This document shows, one piece after another, positions 1 to 9,127 of a stretch of 22,079 bases of DNA. The stretch is from the NCBI GenBank assembly GCA_021464525.1, contig JADRCO010001146.1:1-22079 (forward strand), read 5' to 3'. The position numbers and the translations under genes are program-made. The stretch is from Rhizophagus sp. LPA8_4_AMF (taxonomy: Eukaryota > Glomeromycota > Glomeromycetes > Glomerales > Glomeraceae). The notes beneath the pieces were generated by a model. It made no database searches. It saw only the letters and a program-made list of their open reading frames with translations, and was not told where the DNA came from. How positions within the stretch are numbered: position 1 is the stretch's first letter; each line of letters begins with the position of its first letter.

Positions 1-43
1 AAACCCATTTATTCCTGTTTTTGCATGAGATGGATTATACTCT

Positions 44-77
44 CCCTATAAAAAACGTATCCACTTTTTTTATAGGG
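44..77. repeat. Perfect 12-bp hairpin
   Basis: CCCTATAAAAAA (44-55) is matched by its exact reverse complement at 66-77, with a 10-nt loop. No coding sequence adjoins it. It could be the end of a small inverted-repeat element or a chance structure in AT-rich DNA. Confidence 0.5.
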
Positions 78-798
78 TCTTTAGGAATAAAAATATAATC
101 ATGTTTTTATTCATATCATTATGTTTATAGATTTGCTAGTAAAAATATTTATTATTGTTGCTCCGGACTTATGATAGTTTCCATTCTCAATATTCATATT
201 TTACTATATTAAATCAGAGGCTGGACCATTTATGTTCCTTTACAATTTACATGCCTGCAACTTTATAATCACAAAATTAAGCCCAATTTTTTCATATTTA
301 TTTCAAAAAATGAATAATCAAAATTTGGATTTGCAGACTGATTCAGATTCCAAAATAGGATAAAATTCTTTAATTTATAGTAACTAATATAATTTAACTA
401 AATATGAAAATTAATGTAAGCAATCATATGCTTGTGATTTAACGGCTTATAATGATATCACTAAATTTATCTAATTTATTGCTGTATATATACTAGATAA
501 CCTACAACGTCCACATAGCAGAGTAGAATAAATTTTTTACAATTACTAATAGATATAGTAAATACAGTATATTAATATTAATAAAAAAAAACACTTTTTT
601 TAATATTTGAATAAATGTATTGCTTTATATACAAAGTAACAAATTTTTTTATATTAGAATTTTTTTTCACAAAAAAAACGCGCATGAATTAAATGTTGCA
701 CAGCAATAACTGTGGGTTCCTGATAGATTTGTAGGGGTTACCATGACTACTTTTTTTTATATTATTTTTGAATACGCTTATTTATGAATTATTATTAG
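78..798. other. AT-rich spacer, no gene seen
   Basis: Homopolymer A and T runs and stops in all frames. I see no conserved domain, RNA gene or long repeat here. The TTATTATTAG just before 799 resembles a fungal 3' splice site. Confidence 0.5.
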
Positions 799-930
799 GA
801 ACCATGGGATAAATGGATTGAGAAAGGATTTATTTGGTTAGAAACTAAAAAAAAGATACGAATTTATTGTTTGTTTTGTCAAAATTTTTTTTTTCAATTT
901 AATATTTCAATATTTAGTCAATTTAATTAA
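799..930 (+). pseudogene. Short coding relic, possible zinc-finger (TTF/BED-like) fragment
   Basis: A 43-codon open stretch follows a possible splice acceptor (TTATTATTAG, ending at 798) and has no start codon of its own. It reads EPWDKWIEKGFIWLE, then KKKIRIYCLFCQ. The pattern of W, KGF, WL and a closing C-x2-C resembles the start of TTF-type zinc fingers found in hAT transposases and related proteins. The reading ends in a phenylalanine run and TAA at 928-930, and no second half of the finger is visible. The composition (four W/C-rich positions in AT-rich DNA) argues for past coding. The family name is a guess from motif spacing. It may belong to the same dead gene as the relic at 1055-1265. 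Confidence 0.3.
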
Positions 931-1054
931 AATAATATAATACGAAATAAAACATTGTTAGTATTGGATGATTTTATGTTGGTAATAAATAATAATTGAT
1001 TAATTAAATTCAATTTATGTGATAATTGTAATGCTTTTATCGTTGAGGTTCTTG

Positions 1055-1265
1055 AAAATTCGACGTAGTGAATTTCTCGTTCTTGAAAAATTTAAAATTA
1101 AGATTTCAAAAATTCGGTATCTATATATTGCGCGATAATGAATTATGGAATGCTCAAAGATTGGTTAGAATATTAATTAATAATTCATAATTATTATTTA
1201 CTTTAAATAAATTCGAACGTATATCGCTATATAATTGATGGTTATTTCGAAATAATAAATTTTAA
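1055..1265 (+). pseudogene. Degenerate coding relic, unrecognised
   Basis: Two adjoining frames read like protein. The first (1055-1138) gives KIRRSEFLVLEKF and later SKIRYLYIAR before TAA TGA. The second (from 1134) gives DNELWNAQRLVRILINNS, a TAA at 1188-1190, then LLFTLNKFERISLYN, a TGA at 1236-1238 and WLFRNNKF before TAA. So one frameshift and two in-frame stops interrupt one apparent protein. I do not recognise the family. It lies downstream of the zinc-finger-like relic on the same strand, which suggests one decayed, possibly transposon-derived gene, but introns could explain part of the breakage. Confidence 0.25.
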
Positions 1266-2336
1266 CCACGTTAAAGTGAGAATATGAATATTATTAAAGA
1301 AACGGAACCTGTTATATCTATCCCATTTTAAATAATGAAATAAAAAATAATAAAGAAAAAAGAAAGTACCGATCAAAATTGTTATAAAAAAAGAGTAATA
1401 AAAAGGATAAAAAAGTCAGTGGTGCAGGCTAAAAAGTGTAACAGTTACTTAATTGAAAAAAGAAAGAAGCAGCAGGGATAGTTCGTTCAAAAAAGGAAAT
1501 AAGTACCATAATAGTCCTACGATTCACTCCGGACTACAAAAATTATACCATAAATATATTAAACAATTATATATCTTTTATGTAAAAAAGAGTTTACATT
1601 ATACACGCATTAAATGTGGGTTGCATTCAACTCACAATCATTTTACCGTAAATCAATAATTGGCAAATACTAAAATTGCAAAAACCTATTGGTATGGTTA
1701 AAAATAATATCAAATATACAGAAGAAATAGAATTGTTAAAAATATTTGTATAATTGTTATTATAAAATAAATTTTGCTGTATATAATAAATGCCTGTTTT
1801 TCATATATTAACCTATAAAAAAAATTATTATATTTAATTTTATATTAATCTTGAAATTTATTATAAAATAAGTCTTGATTAGACTTCAAATATAAATTTA
1901 TAACAGATTTAATATAAAAATATTAATAATATCATAATATGGGATATGGGAATTGGGATGGGATTTGTGGGATTTGGGAATGGGATGATGAAACGGGCAA
2001 TCATTATCAGGCAAAGGATATGTGAATATGAAATCATGGTATAACCACACAATTAACTTAATAACCAAAATTACTCTAAAATTCTGCCTTCCTATGCAAA
2101 TGGTTGTATTAATTTTAGTATATTTGCATTTTAACCTTGATAATGTAAGTTTTCCCATGGGTCAATCATAATTTATTCTTCTATAACTATCTCATTAGTT
2201 CAATATAAATAACCATTTAAATAAATACTACTACTCCACATTTATTTAAAAAATATATATATGTCAAAATATTAAGCTAACTAGATATAATTTTCAACTA
2301 TTTAAATTCCTAAGCATATAATTGATATCAGATTAT
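1266..2336. other. AT-rich spacer between relics and the first F-box gene
   Basis: No convincing gene. Apart from the GGG-tract cluster at 1941-1997, I see only A/T-rich low-complexity sequence. Open stretches on either strand lack domain signatures. Confidence 0.5.
1941..1997 (+). repeat. Cluster of eight GGG tracts (potential G-quadruplex)
   Basis: GGG runs start at 1941, 1948, 1955, 1960, 1969, 1976, 1982 and 1995. The first seven are separated by loops of 2-6 nt, so more than one intramolecular four-tract quadruplex could form on the plus strand. The units resemble a decayed TGGGAT/TTGGGAA microsatellite. The cluster stands out because the surrounding kilobase has almost no G runs. Confidence 0.6.
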
Positions 2337-3745
2337 TTATTTCCATTTAAATCCTTTATAAGTAATTTCATCAATATCATACTTTTTAATTATACCTTTT
2401 GCTTTATATTCTTGTAATACAACTTTTAATCTTTTCTGTAGCTCTATTTGCTGTTGTAATTGCTGTCTTTCCAGTATGAATGAACGATTTGTATTTATAT
2501 GTAATAACATAGAATTTCTATCTTTCCAATTATCAAGAAATAATTTTAAATCTTCCAAATTATGTTCCAAAACATTAAAATTAGTAGTAAATTTAAACTT
2601 AAATAAACTAATCGGTGAAAATTTCAATATTTTAAATAATTTGTTCCATTTAATAGTATGATCGATAATTTCCAAACCAATTAAAAATTGACAGTTAATT
2701 AATAAATTTTCGAATTCTGAAATATCCTCTTTATACATTGTTAACTTAAGAAATTTAAGATTTGGACAATTTTGATAAATTTTCTGGATAAGATTTCCAT
2801 CATCAACAATATGATACAAACGACATTGATTAATAATACAAATTTCAATGAGATGTCCTTTTGTACTTTCAATTATATTTTTACAAATATTTGATGGAAT
2901 ATTTACTACTTTTAAAGATTTTAAAAGAGGAAAAGATCCTTTTTCTAAATCATTCATATTTGTGTTACCGCCAAGATTTGTTATTTCTAAACTTACCAAA
3001 TTTATTAGATATGAAAGAAATTTTGTAACAGGAATCCAACTTATTTTCAAATATTGGACAGTATCTGCACATTTGATTATCGATTCTTCAAGTGGTTTGT
3101 AATATAGTTCATTCCTCGACATTTTTGAGATGAGATTGATTCTTTTTAGGTTTTTTTGAACTTCAATCAATTTAACCGATGTACTCATTATGGCTAATAT
3201 CCCCAAATATTGCTATCGAAATAATCACAATCAAGATATTCAAGTTCTGAAAAGCAATGCTCTGCCCCTGAAATATGACAAAAGTTTGTTATTGGAATAG
3301 AAAGAGAAACAAATTTTGTTTCACTATTAATAAACAATTTCATTATTTCGTTTCCTAAGATAGATTTTTTAGACCTTCCAAAATGTTTTGGAAAAACATT
3401 TATTAAATATTCTAGGAAATGTAAATTTAAATGCCTCCAAAAACTAATATAATTAAATAAAGGTCGTTGATATTTTTCTTTAAAAAGATCAATTTCTTGA
3501 TTCTTCAGATTATTTCTTGATTCTTCTGATAAGTGTGAGAGTATTACATTAAATAGAACTTCGCATGAGCTATAGCTTATGTTACTTTGCTCATTAGAAG
3601 GGTTCCGCCATAAAATCGGCACTGTCATTTTACACCAAGTTTTATTGACTAAAAGACATGAATATAAAGATTGAGCATCGTCTTGTAATACTTTCAATAT
3701 TAGTACAATTATGTCATTGCATAAACATGGCATTTTTTCTGACAT
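2337..3745 (-). pseudogene. F-box/LRR-like protein, subfamily A copy 1, split by a frameshift
   Basis: The N-terminal part (3745 down to 3194, 183 codons) has an F-box: DIIVLILKVLQDD, then LYSCLLVNKTWCK and VPILWRNP. The C-terminal part (read down to 2337) matches the second half of the intact paralogue at 19093-20577, including IYQNCPNLKFLKL, LLINCQFLIGLEI and a Q-rich end before KGIIKKYD. The halves join only after a -1 shift near 3200-3210: the first frame ends DSNIWGY-stop, while the next frame continues LGILAIMS. About 27 residues present in the paralogue after that point are missing here. The family role is SCF ubiquitin ligase substrate adaptor. The break may be a real mutation, an assembly error in the T/G run, or the second part could be made separately from the ATG at 3188. 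Codon 5 is an alternative start. Confidence 0.8.
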
Positions 3746-4109
3746 TTTTTCAAGGAAAGAAAATGACGGATGGCGTAAAAATGTGTACGACTATCAATTA
3801 TTTATCTGAATTGATTGGATTTGATTTGATTTAGACAAATTAAGTATAGTATGTACAATTTTATAACACTTATTATGGTACGAGATCTTTGTCGGGGACT
3901 TGCTTTTTCGGTTAGTCAAAATCCTATTTGTCAGTTGTTATACCATTAGTCGTCGCTCGTCACTGTGTTGTTTCACGTGATCACGTGTTTGGCGTGTTTA
4001 ATAAGTGAAATCTATTTTTAGAAGCGATGATTTTCTGCGGAGTTAAAGGTGTGCATTTTAATAAAATGCAATATAATCCGTAAAAAAATTTGTTTATTAA
4101 AAATTCAAT
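3746..4109. promoter_or_regulatory. Upstream region of F-box copy 1
   Basis: About 360 bp without a gene. The first 100 bp (motif GACGGATGGCGTAAAA near 3764) recur at about 8650-8735 beside the collapsed F-box remnant, so this is a duplicated family flank and probably contains the promoter. It also holds the palindrome at 3974-3987. Confidence 0.4.
3974..3987. promoter_or_regulatory. Perfect palindrome with two CACGTG E-boxes
   Basis: CACGTGATCACGTG equals its own reverse complement. CACGTG is the classic site for basic helix-loop-helix factors such as fungal Cbf1. It lies 229 bp upstream of the F-box start at 3745. Function is inferred only; the related 10-mer ATCACGTGAT also occurs inside the MITE at 7533-7913. 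Confidence 0.3.
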
Positions 4110-4190
4110 TTAATCGACCTTCAACAAAAGGAAAATCAGGTTTTGTCTTGTTGAAAAAAATCCAAATCCTGCACAAACTCTTTGGCATAA
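4110..4190 (-). pseudogene. Possible hAT transposase C-terminal dimerisation fragment
   Basis: One minus frame reads NLCQRVCAGFGFFSTRQN before a stop at 4110-4112. This resembles the hAT C-terminal dimerisation core, which usually has ERLWS or ERLFS followed by GFGF or MGFL and an RNRL motif. Here the usual tryptophan/phenylalanine position is a cysteine. It is on the same strand as, and downstream of, the transposase fragment at 4707-5163, as expected for one element. The match is short and could be coincidence. Confidence 0.3.
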
Positions 4191-4465
4191 ATTGAAATAA
4201 AGTAAATATAAATTATAATGATACCAATATCTCGTAAATTCTGGAATGTAGTATGAATAATTTTTATTGTTTCATTTTGTGATTCTTCTTTTTACTCGCG
4301 TCTAAAAATATCAGCTCAATACTGGATATGATTTTTTGCATAGAAAACCGAGTTTTGATTTGGAAGTGAATTTTTTACAATGAGAATTAATGCCATTCAT
4401 TTTAAGCTGAGCTATATAACGGTTTCTTCGTGTAGGTGATTTGACAGATGATTCTTTGATTTTAG

Positions 4466-4666
4466 CAAAAAGTCTTTAGTGGTAAAATTGTGGTAAATCT
4501 CTCCTGGTCTCTAATTAATATTCCGCGTTTATTTCTTTCTGACTCAGCCGCGTATACGAAAAAATGTTTTCCCGAAGCTTTAAAGTCAGTTATGTCTCAG
4601 CTAATTCATTCACCATGCCTAGCACATATATTAAGTCTTATTGGAGGAAATTTGCATAGTTTTTAA
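4466..4666 (+). pseudogene. hAT transposase catalytic-region fragment (inverted piece)
   Basis: An open plus-strand stretch with no start codon reads IPRLFLSDSAAYTKKCF, then ALKSVMSQLIHSPCLAHILSL and IGGNLHSF before TAA. The SDSAAY...KKCF...H.PCLAHIL.LIG pattern is that of the RNase H-like region of hAT-type transposases as I know them from Glomeromycotina. Flanking frames carry further stops. It lies directly beside minus-strand transposase sequence (4707-5163) that ends just where this segment should begin, so it appears to be the next part of the same protein, turned around. It is non-functional. Confidence 0.6.
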
Positions 4667-4706
4667 ATCAAAATTTGCACATCAATGAACTTTTATAATA
4701 ATTAAT

Positions 4707-5163
4707 TTAATTTAAGGGATATATTATAAGAGTGTAAAATTGATGGAAGTAGTGTATAGTTGTATTGTTAACATGTTGTAAAAAATTAACAGAAACCATT
4801 TGACGACAAGCAAATAGTGTATTAACAACACTACGTTCATACATACGGGTTTTTGAATTATAAATTGTAGGAGTATTTTTACATGATTTTCAAAAACAGA
4901 AGGTAAATACCATTTGACGTAAGGATTGAGCTCAAGGAATTGCTCCTCATACTGTAAGATATTTTTAAAAAAAGGAAGGAGGTAATTAATTTTACCCTAG
5001 CTTTTATAGTACTGGAGGTTACGACGGTGAACTTTTCTAATGGAATGTTTGCACCTGCAAATGCTTGAATTAAATTTTCCATATCTTCTCTTTTAGAATC
5101 GGCTGCATGAAAAGTCGTTTCTAAGATTTGTTGATTTTTTTTTGCGCCAGGTGCTTTTTCCTA
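4707..5163 (-). pseudogene. hAT transposase relic, N-terminal to middle part
   Basis: Reading down from 5163, one frame gives ETTFHAADSKREDMENL and then IQAFAGANIPLEKF, a typical linker after the BED finger in hAT proteins. After 44 bp (4952-4995, beginning GTAAAA and ending TTACAG on the minus strand: a very short intron or decay) the text resumes as NPYVKWYLPSVFENHV and QKPVC. A frameshift then leads to RSVVNTLFACRQMVSVNF and LQHVNNTTI before the sequence dissolves near 4707. A possible splice acceptor (TTGTTTAG) precedes the first block at 5163. The order of blocks fits a hAT transposase on the minus strand. No intact frame remains, so it is dead. I could not find its terminal repeats. Confidence 0.6.
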
Positions 5164-5961
5164 AACAATGAGAATCTAACAGAATCACAATAGTTACAAA
5201 CAAAAGACCATATTCAACACGAAAAGCGTCTAATATCATCGGCCCTGGATGACTTCTCATGGTACGAACTTTTTCAGGAATTTAGTAACCGTTACTCTAT
5301 AAATTGAAAATAAAATATACCGCCGTGCATATCTTATAAATTATTTTTTTTTAATTTCAAAATTATGATAATATGAGTTACTTACGTAACCATATTCATT
5401 ATTAATAATTAATTATTTTTAAAAAAAAAATATTTTTTGTTATTTCAGTATACCTGGTACGGAATTATTTTTTCTTTAGCATATTCCGTGCGGAAATAAT
5501 TTTTACTTCAGTTATTAGCCAAGAATTTATTTACTTATAAAATAATAGGATTATAACGACATTAGAATCGTTGGAATATAATTAAGGGACTAAATCAATA
5601 CGGATTATTCTATTCCTGATATTATAAAATCTACCATTATAGGAACTTCCATTTAATTTTGTCTTGTTATTTGCATTATGTGAACGCCAATATTTTACAA
5701 ACTGATTTTCACAGTACTCCTAATACCTTTCTTAATGCTGTACTAGTAAAAGAAAAATTAATAAATCATGAATATAAAATTATTAAGATTATGCTACTAA
5801 AATACATTAAAAAAAACTCTTATAAACATTATACGTCATATGATTAATACCCAAGATATAGTAAAAATTTATTTAATATAAACAACTTCTTGCTAAATAC
5901 AAATGAATTTATAAAATAATAATAATAATAATAAATAATTTACATCAATGAAGCCTAATCC
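5164..5961. other. AT-rich spacer upstream of the hAT relic
   Basis: No clear gene. 5164-5345 may hold a further decayed exon of the transposase on the minus strand, but I could not recognise a BED finger. An (AAT)6 microsatellite lies at 5915-5932, just beyond the 3' end of the next F-box gene. Confidence 0.4.
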
Positions 5962-7170
5962 TTAATGATAATAATATGAATATCTGTGGCGATTTAACCT
6001 ACAAAAGGTAATTTTAGGTAAACTTGTCATAGTAGCATTGTATGCACCTTTCATGTCAATGTGTTTTTCAAAAAAAATCTTTATTCCCTCCAAATATCGA
6101 CAATTACTAAAAATTAACTTTAATGTTTCTGCACAATCTTTTTCAACTTTAGTAGAAAGATTTATGAGATTTGGGCAGAATTTAATTATTGCTAAATTCA
6201 ATGAATTATCATTACCTTTAACGTATAATTCTTTTAAATTTTTTCCATTATTTTCCAAGAATTTTATTAATAATTCGTTTCTTGGACATTCTTGTTTAAA
6301 TTCTAAAACTTGTAATTGTGGAAAAACAACATATTGTAATTTATTAAAATCTTCATAATGCTTATTAAATGATGTTAATGTAAGTATTCGTAAATTTGTG
6401 AATCTAGCTATGAATAATAATGACATGTTGTAAATCCATCTTCCTTTATAAATACTTAATGTAACCAGATTATTAGGAACATTTTCTATCAAAGCAAATA
6501 TACTTGTAAATCTTACGCAAATATCAGATTGCATGATAAACAAGTGTTTTAAATTTCGCTGAACGGAAATTAATTCTGCTAATCCATTTGAAATCAATTC
6601 GTTGAATTTTATTCTTAGCGTTTGAAGGTTGTGACATATTTGGGATAAATTATAGAAAAGTTTAGGGCTAATATTAGAAAAACAGGTTAATTCTGAGAGA
6701 TACTTTAAGCAATCTCTTGCTCCGTGATATGTTGTAAAAAGTGTAGAGTTGAGTGAAGCCATAATTTCTATTTTTCTTAAAGAAGAAATATGTTCCATAA
6801 GGAATTTATATATTTCTTTTATCATTATAACTTTACTTTCGTTTAAATGTTGAGTAATATGCCGTTTTGTAAGAAATTTGTTAACCTTGTAATTAATTTC
6901 ATAAACTGATAAAAATTTACAAAATGACGCATAATTAAATACTGGAGGCTTCGAAGTTAGGATAGTAATTCCATTCTTAAACAAAATTTCCTTTGATTCA
7001 TCCGGAATGCAAGCAATTAAAGTATTAAGATTTCTAATTTCTCTCCAGTAAATCCTGACAGAAATTTTACACCAAAGTCGATTTACTAATAAGCACGAGT
7101 GTAAAGTAATTCTATCATTATTTAAATATTCAATAATTTCGTTAATACAATCACCCGAAAGTTTCGACAT
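5962..7170 (-). CDS. F-box/LRR-like protein, subfamily B, intact
   Basis: An uninterrupted frame of 402 codons from the ATG at 7170. An ATG six codons earlier (7188) is also in frame, but MSKLSGDCINEI aligns with the start of the sister copy (MVQLPFDCMNEI), so the inner start is preferred. Residues 1-45 form the F-box, with LHSCLLVNRLWCK and IYWREI. The rest is a leucine-rich array with repeats such as LSQICHNLQTLRIKF, LVTLSIYKG, LRILTLTSF, LKELYVKGN and FCPNLINLS. This layout is that of SCF ubiquitin-ligase adaptors, where the F-box binds Skp1 and the repeats bind the target. The substrate is unknown. The 5' flank shares ACTTAGCA and GAGAAAA motifs with that of the sister gene at 10317, indicating duplication of gene plus promoter. 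This is the best preserved subfamily B member here. Confidence 0.8.
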   Translation of the reverse strand: MSKLSGDCINEIIEYLNNDRITLHSCLLVNRLWCKISVRIYWREIRNLNTLIACIPDESKEILFKNGITILTSKPPVFNYASFCKFLSVYEINYKVNKFLTKRHITQHLNESKVIMIKEIYKFLMEHISSLRKIEIMASLNSTLFTTYHGARDCLKYLSELTCFSNISPKLFYNLSQICHNLQTLRIKFNELISNGLAELISVQRNLKHLFIMQSDICVRFTSIFALIENVPNNLVTLSIYKGRWIYNMSLLFIARFTNLRILTLTSFNKHYEDFNKLQYVVFPQLQVLEFKQECPRNELLIKFLENNGKNLKELYVKGNDNSLNLAIIKFCPNLINLSTKVEKDCAETLKLIFSNCRYLEGIKIFFEKHIDMKGAYNATMTSLPKITFCRLNRHRYSYYYH

Positions 7171-7188
7171 TTTGAATAAAACGCTCAA

Positions 7189-7524
7189 ACTTAGCAGTAT
7201 AACGAGAAAAATGAGAAAGGAACTAAAATTTCATTGTGCGTTACATTAGGTTCATGGGCGTATTAATTTGTTATGAAGTTGTGTAACATTTTAAAATGAT
7301 TTGCCTAATCATTCATAATCGTTTTTGATTGGTACATTTTATCACATGATTTTAATAATTTAAAATTAAAGTATAATATGCCAGAATTATAGTGCTGGTC
7401 AATATTAATCTCAATGACTCGGGTCGTTTATCATTTGTAATTTAAATTATTTGCCATTTCAATTATATATATATATAGTCGAACACTAGTTTAGTTGTAC
7501 TCCAAATAAAAATTTTCTTCTTAC
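7189..7524. other. Upstream region of the intact subfamily B gene
   Basis: About 340 bp of AT-rich sequence. The part near 7190-7230 resembles 10320-10350 upstream of the sister gene. A short (TA)n run lies near 7463-7477. No other structure is visible. Confidence 0.4.
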
Positions 7525-7532
7525 ATCACATG

Positions 7533-7913
7533 TAAGGATGGTCACCGGTCCTAGAAGACCGCAGTCTTACCGGTCCTACACCCCAAAAAGACGGACCGGT
7601 CCGTCTCGCGTAGGACCGCGGTCTTTCGGTCCTGGGCTGATTCTGGCCAGATACATAGTGTCGGCCGGAATTACTAAATATGGAAATCACGTGATCAAGG
7701 ATAAATAGTTTAGCCACCGGGCAAAAAATTTTTTACTGGTTCCGACATTGTAACACAAAATTTTTTGTGTTACACTTACTTGTAATTCTGGCCGGCACTA
7801 TAAGTTCGGCCTGAATTAACATCCAGGACCGAAAGACCGAAAGACCGCGGTCCGGTCTTGAGACCGGCAGTCCTAGGACTGAGTAGGACCGGTAGGACCG
7901 ATGTCCATCTTTA
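7533..7913. mobile_element. GC-rich hAT-type MITE with 8-bp target duplication
   Basis: A 381-bp element bounded by ATCACATG at 7525-7532 and again at 7914-7921. The ends are inverted: TAAGGATGGTCACCGGTCC at the left against TAAAGATGGACATCGGTCC as the reverse complement of the right, 16 of 19 identical. The inverted arms continue to about 7675 and 7782. They include matching blocks GGCC...CATAGTG...CGGCC...GAATTAC and many copies of AGGACCG or AGACCG. An 8-bp duplication with TA(A/G)GGATG-like ends is the hallmark of the hAT superfamily. No transposase is encoded, so it would need one in trans. Its GC content is far above that of the surroundings. Confidence 0.85.
7749..7774. repeat. Perfect 12-bp hairpin in the centre of the MITE
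   Basis: TGTAACACAAAA is followed by TT and then its exact reverse complement. It sits between the two long inverted arms and would form the tip of a fold of the whole element. Confidence 0.7.
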
Positions 7914-7921
7914 ATCACATG

Positions 7922-8369
7922 ACTGTAGATTCGTTCGTTTATATAAATTTAAATTTTGTTCATGGAATTGGTCAATTATTAAATATTTTATCTGAAATTC
8001 TACTACAAATAAATAACTAGTGTATATATTTTCAACTCATTGATTTTAATATCTATAAATTTTGATACATTCAGACTCGACAATGTACAGTGTGTAACGA
8101 AAAAAGTTGCCGTTCATCGGTTCATGTGATTTAATTACATTTTAAAATTGCTTTCTATTTTCTTTATAGATTTAAAATCATGATTAGTATCGTATATAAA
8201 TACTAATTTTTAATTATAATTGCAATTGATTGATGATCATGATGAGTAAATTTAGTTTCAATATATTATAAATGTCAGTAACATATAAAAAATTAATAAT
8301 TAGATATAATTTAGATTAATAAGATTAATAAGCTATTAAAATTTTGAAATTAATTTAGAAAATAATTTT
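7922..8369. other. AT-rich spacer, no gene seen
   Basis: Sequence between the MITE and the F-box scar. No coding, RNA or repeat signal beyond short A/T runs. Confidence 0.5.
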
Positions 8370-8735
8370 TAGGTATTTTTATTATATTCTTTTAATAGTC
8401 CTTTTATATCTTTGCCGCAGCACTCGTTGTTGTTGTTGCTGTCTCCTATGACTGAGTGTTAAAAATCTTATTGCAGTTGTTATATGTAATATCATAAAAT
8501 GCCTACTCTTCCAATTATCAAGAAGAATTTTAAATGTCGAAATTCATGTTCTCAAATATCAAAAAAGAAAGTAGTAAATTTAAACTTAAATAAACTAATC
8601 GGTGAAAATTTTAAATTTTCGAATTCTGAAAATTCACTATTGAAAATTGACAGATGGCGTAAAATGTGAGACTATTAATTTATTTATTAATAAGGATCCG
8701 ATTCGATTAAGACAAAATTAAGAACCACGTTTTAT
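8370..8735 (-). pseudogene. Collapsed remnant of a subfamily A F-box gene
   Basis: The block from about 8370 to 8635 aligns with the C-terminal coding part of F-box copy 1 (2385-2722). Shared stretches include CCAATTATCAAGAA, TAAACTTAAATAAACTAATC, GGTGAAAATTT and TTTTCGAATTCTGAAA. From about 8645 it continues directly into sequence matching the 5' flank of that gene (GATGGCGTAAAA, compare 3764-3776). The whole F-box and most of the repeat region, roughly 1 kb, are gone, with a further small gap near 8610. Short similar strings at the joints (GAAAATTGACAG against GAAAATGACGG) suggest deletion between short matches. It cannot make a protein. Confidence 0.7.
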
Positions 8736-9007
8736 ATTTTGATCACATTACGTATTTGCGGCCTTACTAGCGCATATTATGTGATTTCTATCTTTTATAC
8801 GAATATTTTTTTCAAATATTTACCTATTTCCCGGCCTCATGTAGATAGCCGGAAATTGCTAATTTTAGTTTAAAATAGTTAAGTAAAAATAGTTTATTTA
8901 ATGAGTGGAAAAAAATGGAAAAAACTTATTATTCCCAATTGCCATGAAATAAATAATACTAATACATTTTTTGACTAAGATTTTGTTTTAATAATTATAT
9001 TATTTAC
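8736..9007. other. AT-rich spacer with a shared 20-bp motif
   Basis: TAGCGCATATTATGTGATTT at about 8768 reappears with one change near 10994-11013 (TAGCGCTTATTATGTGATTT). Both lie upstream of minus-strand F-box loci, so this may be a shared flank element. No gene seen. Confidence 0.35.
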
Positions 9008-9075
9008 ATAGGTTAATTTTATAATTTTATTTTATATATAGGTTAATTTAATAATTTTATTTTATTTATAGGTTA
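9008..9075. repeat. 30-bp tandem repeat, 2.3 copies
   Basis: Units start at 9008, 9038 and 9068 (the last partial). Each begins ATAGGTTAATTT and continues ATAATTTTATTTTAT. The two full copies differ at only two positions. It lies about 50 bp beyond the 3' end of the F-box pseudogene at 9128. Confidence 0.8.
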
Positions 9076-9127
9076 AAAATTTTTAGTGCTTCAAAATTAC
9101 TTGATCTACAATTTCATTGACCGGATT

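Noticed and set aside
1453-1659. Plus-strand frame of 68 codons
   Set aside because: It begins at TTG, is K/Y/H-rich low-complexity sequence and shows no domain.
1898-2158. Minus-strand frame of 86 codons
   Set aside because: Much of it is translation of the GGG-tract repeat (HHPIPKSHKSHPNSHIP) on the complementary strand; no protein family signal.
3194-3206. Intron instead of a frameshift in F-box copy 1
   Set aside because: No GT-AG pair placed there restores the paralogue's reading, and the intact paralogue has no intron at this point.
5659-5847. Plus-strand frame of 62 codons
   Set aside because: TTG start and AT-rich composition; no domain. Similar frames at 20702-20920 were left out for the same reason.
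7526-7918. Two minus-strand open frames rich in R, P, S and G
   Set aside because: They lie wholly inside the GC-rich inverted-repeat MITE and translate its repeated AGGACCG words; no domain or sensible start context.
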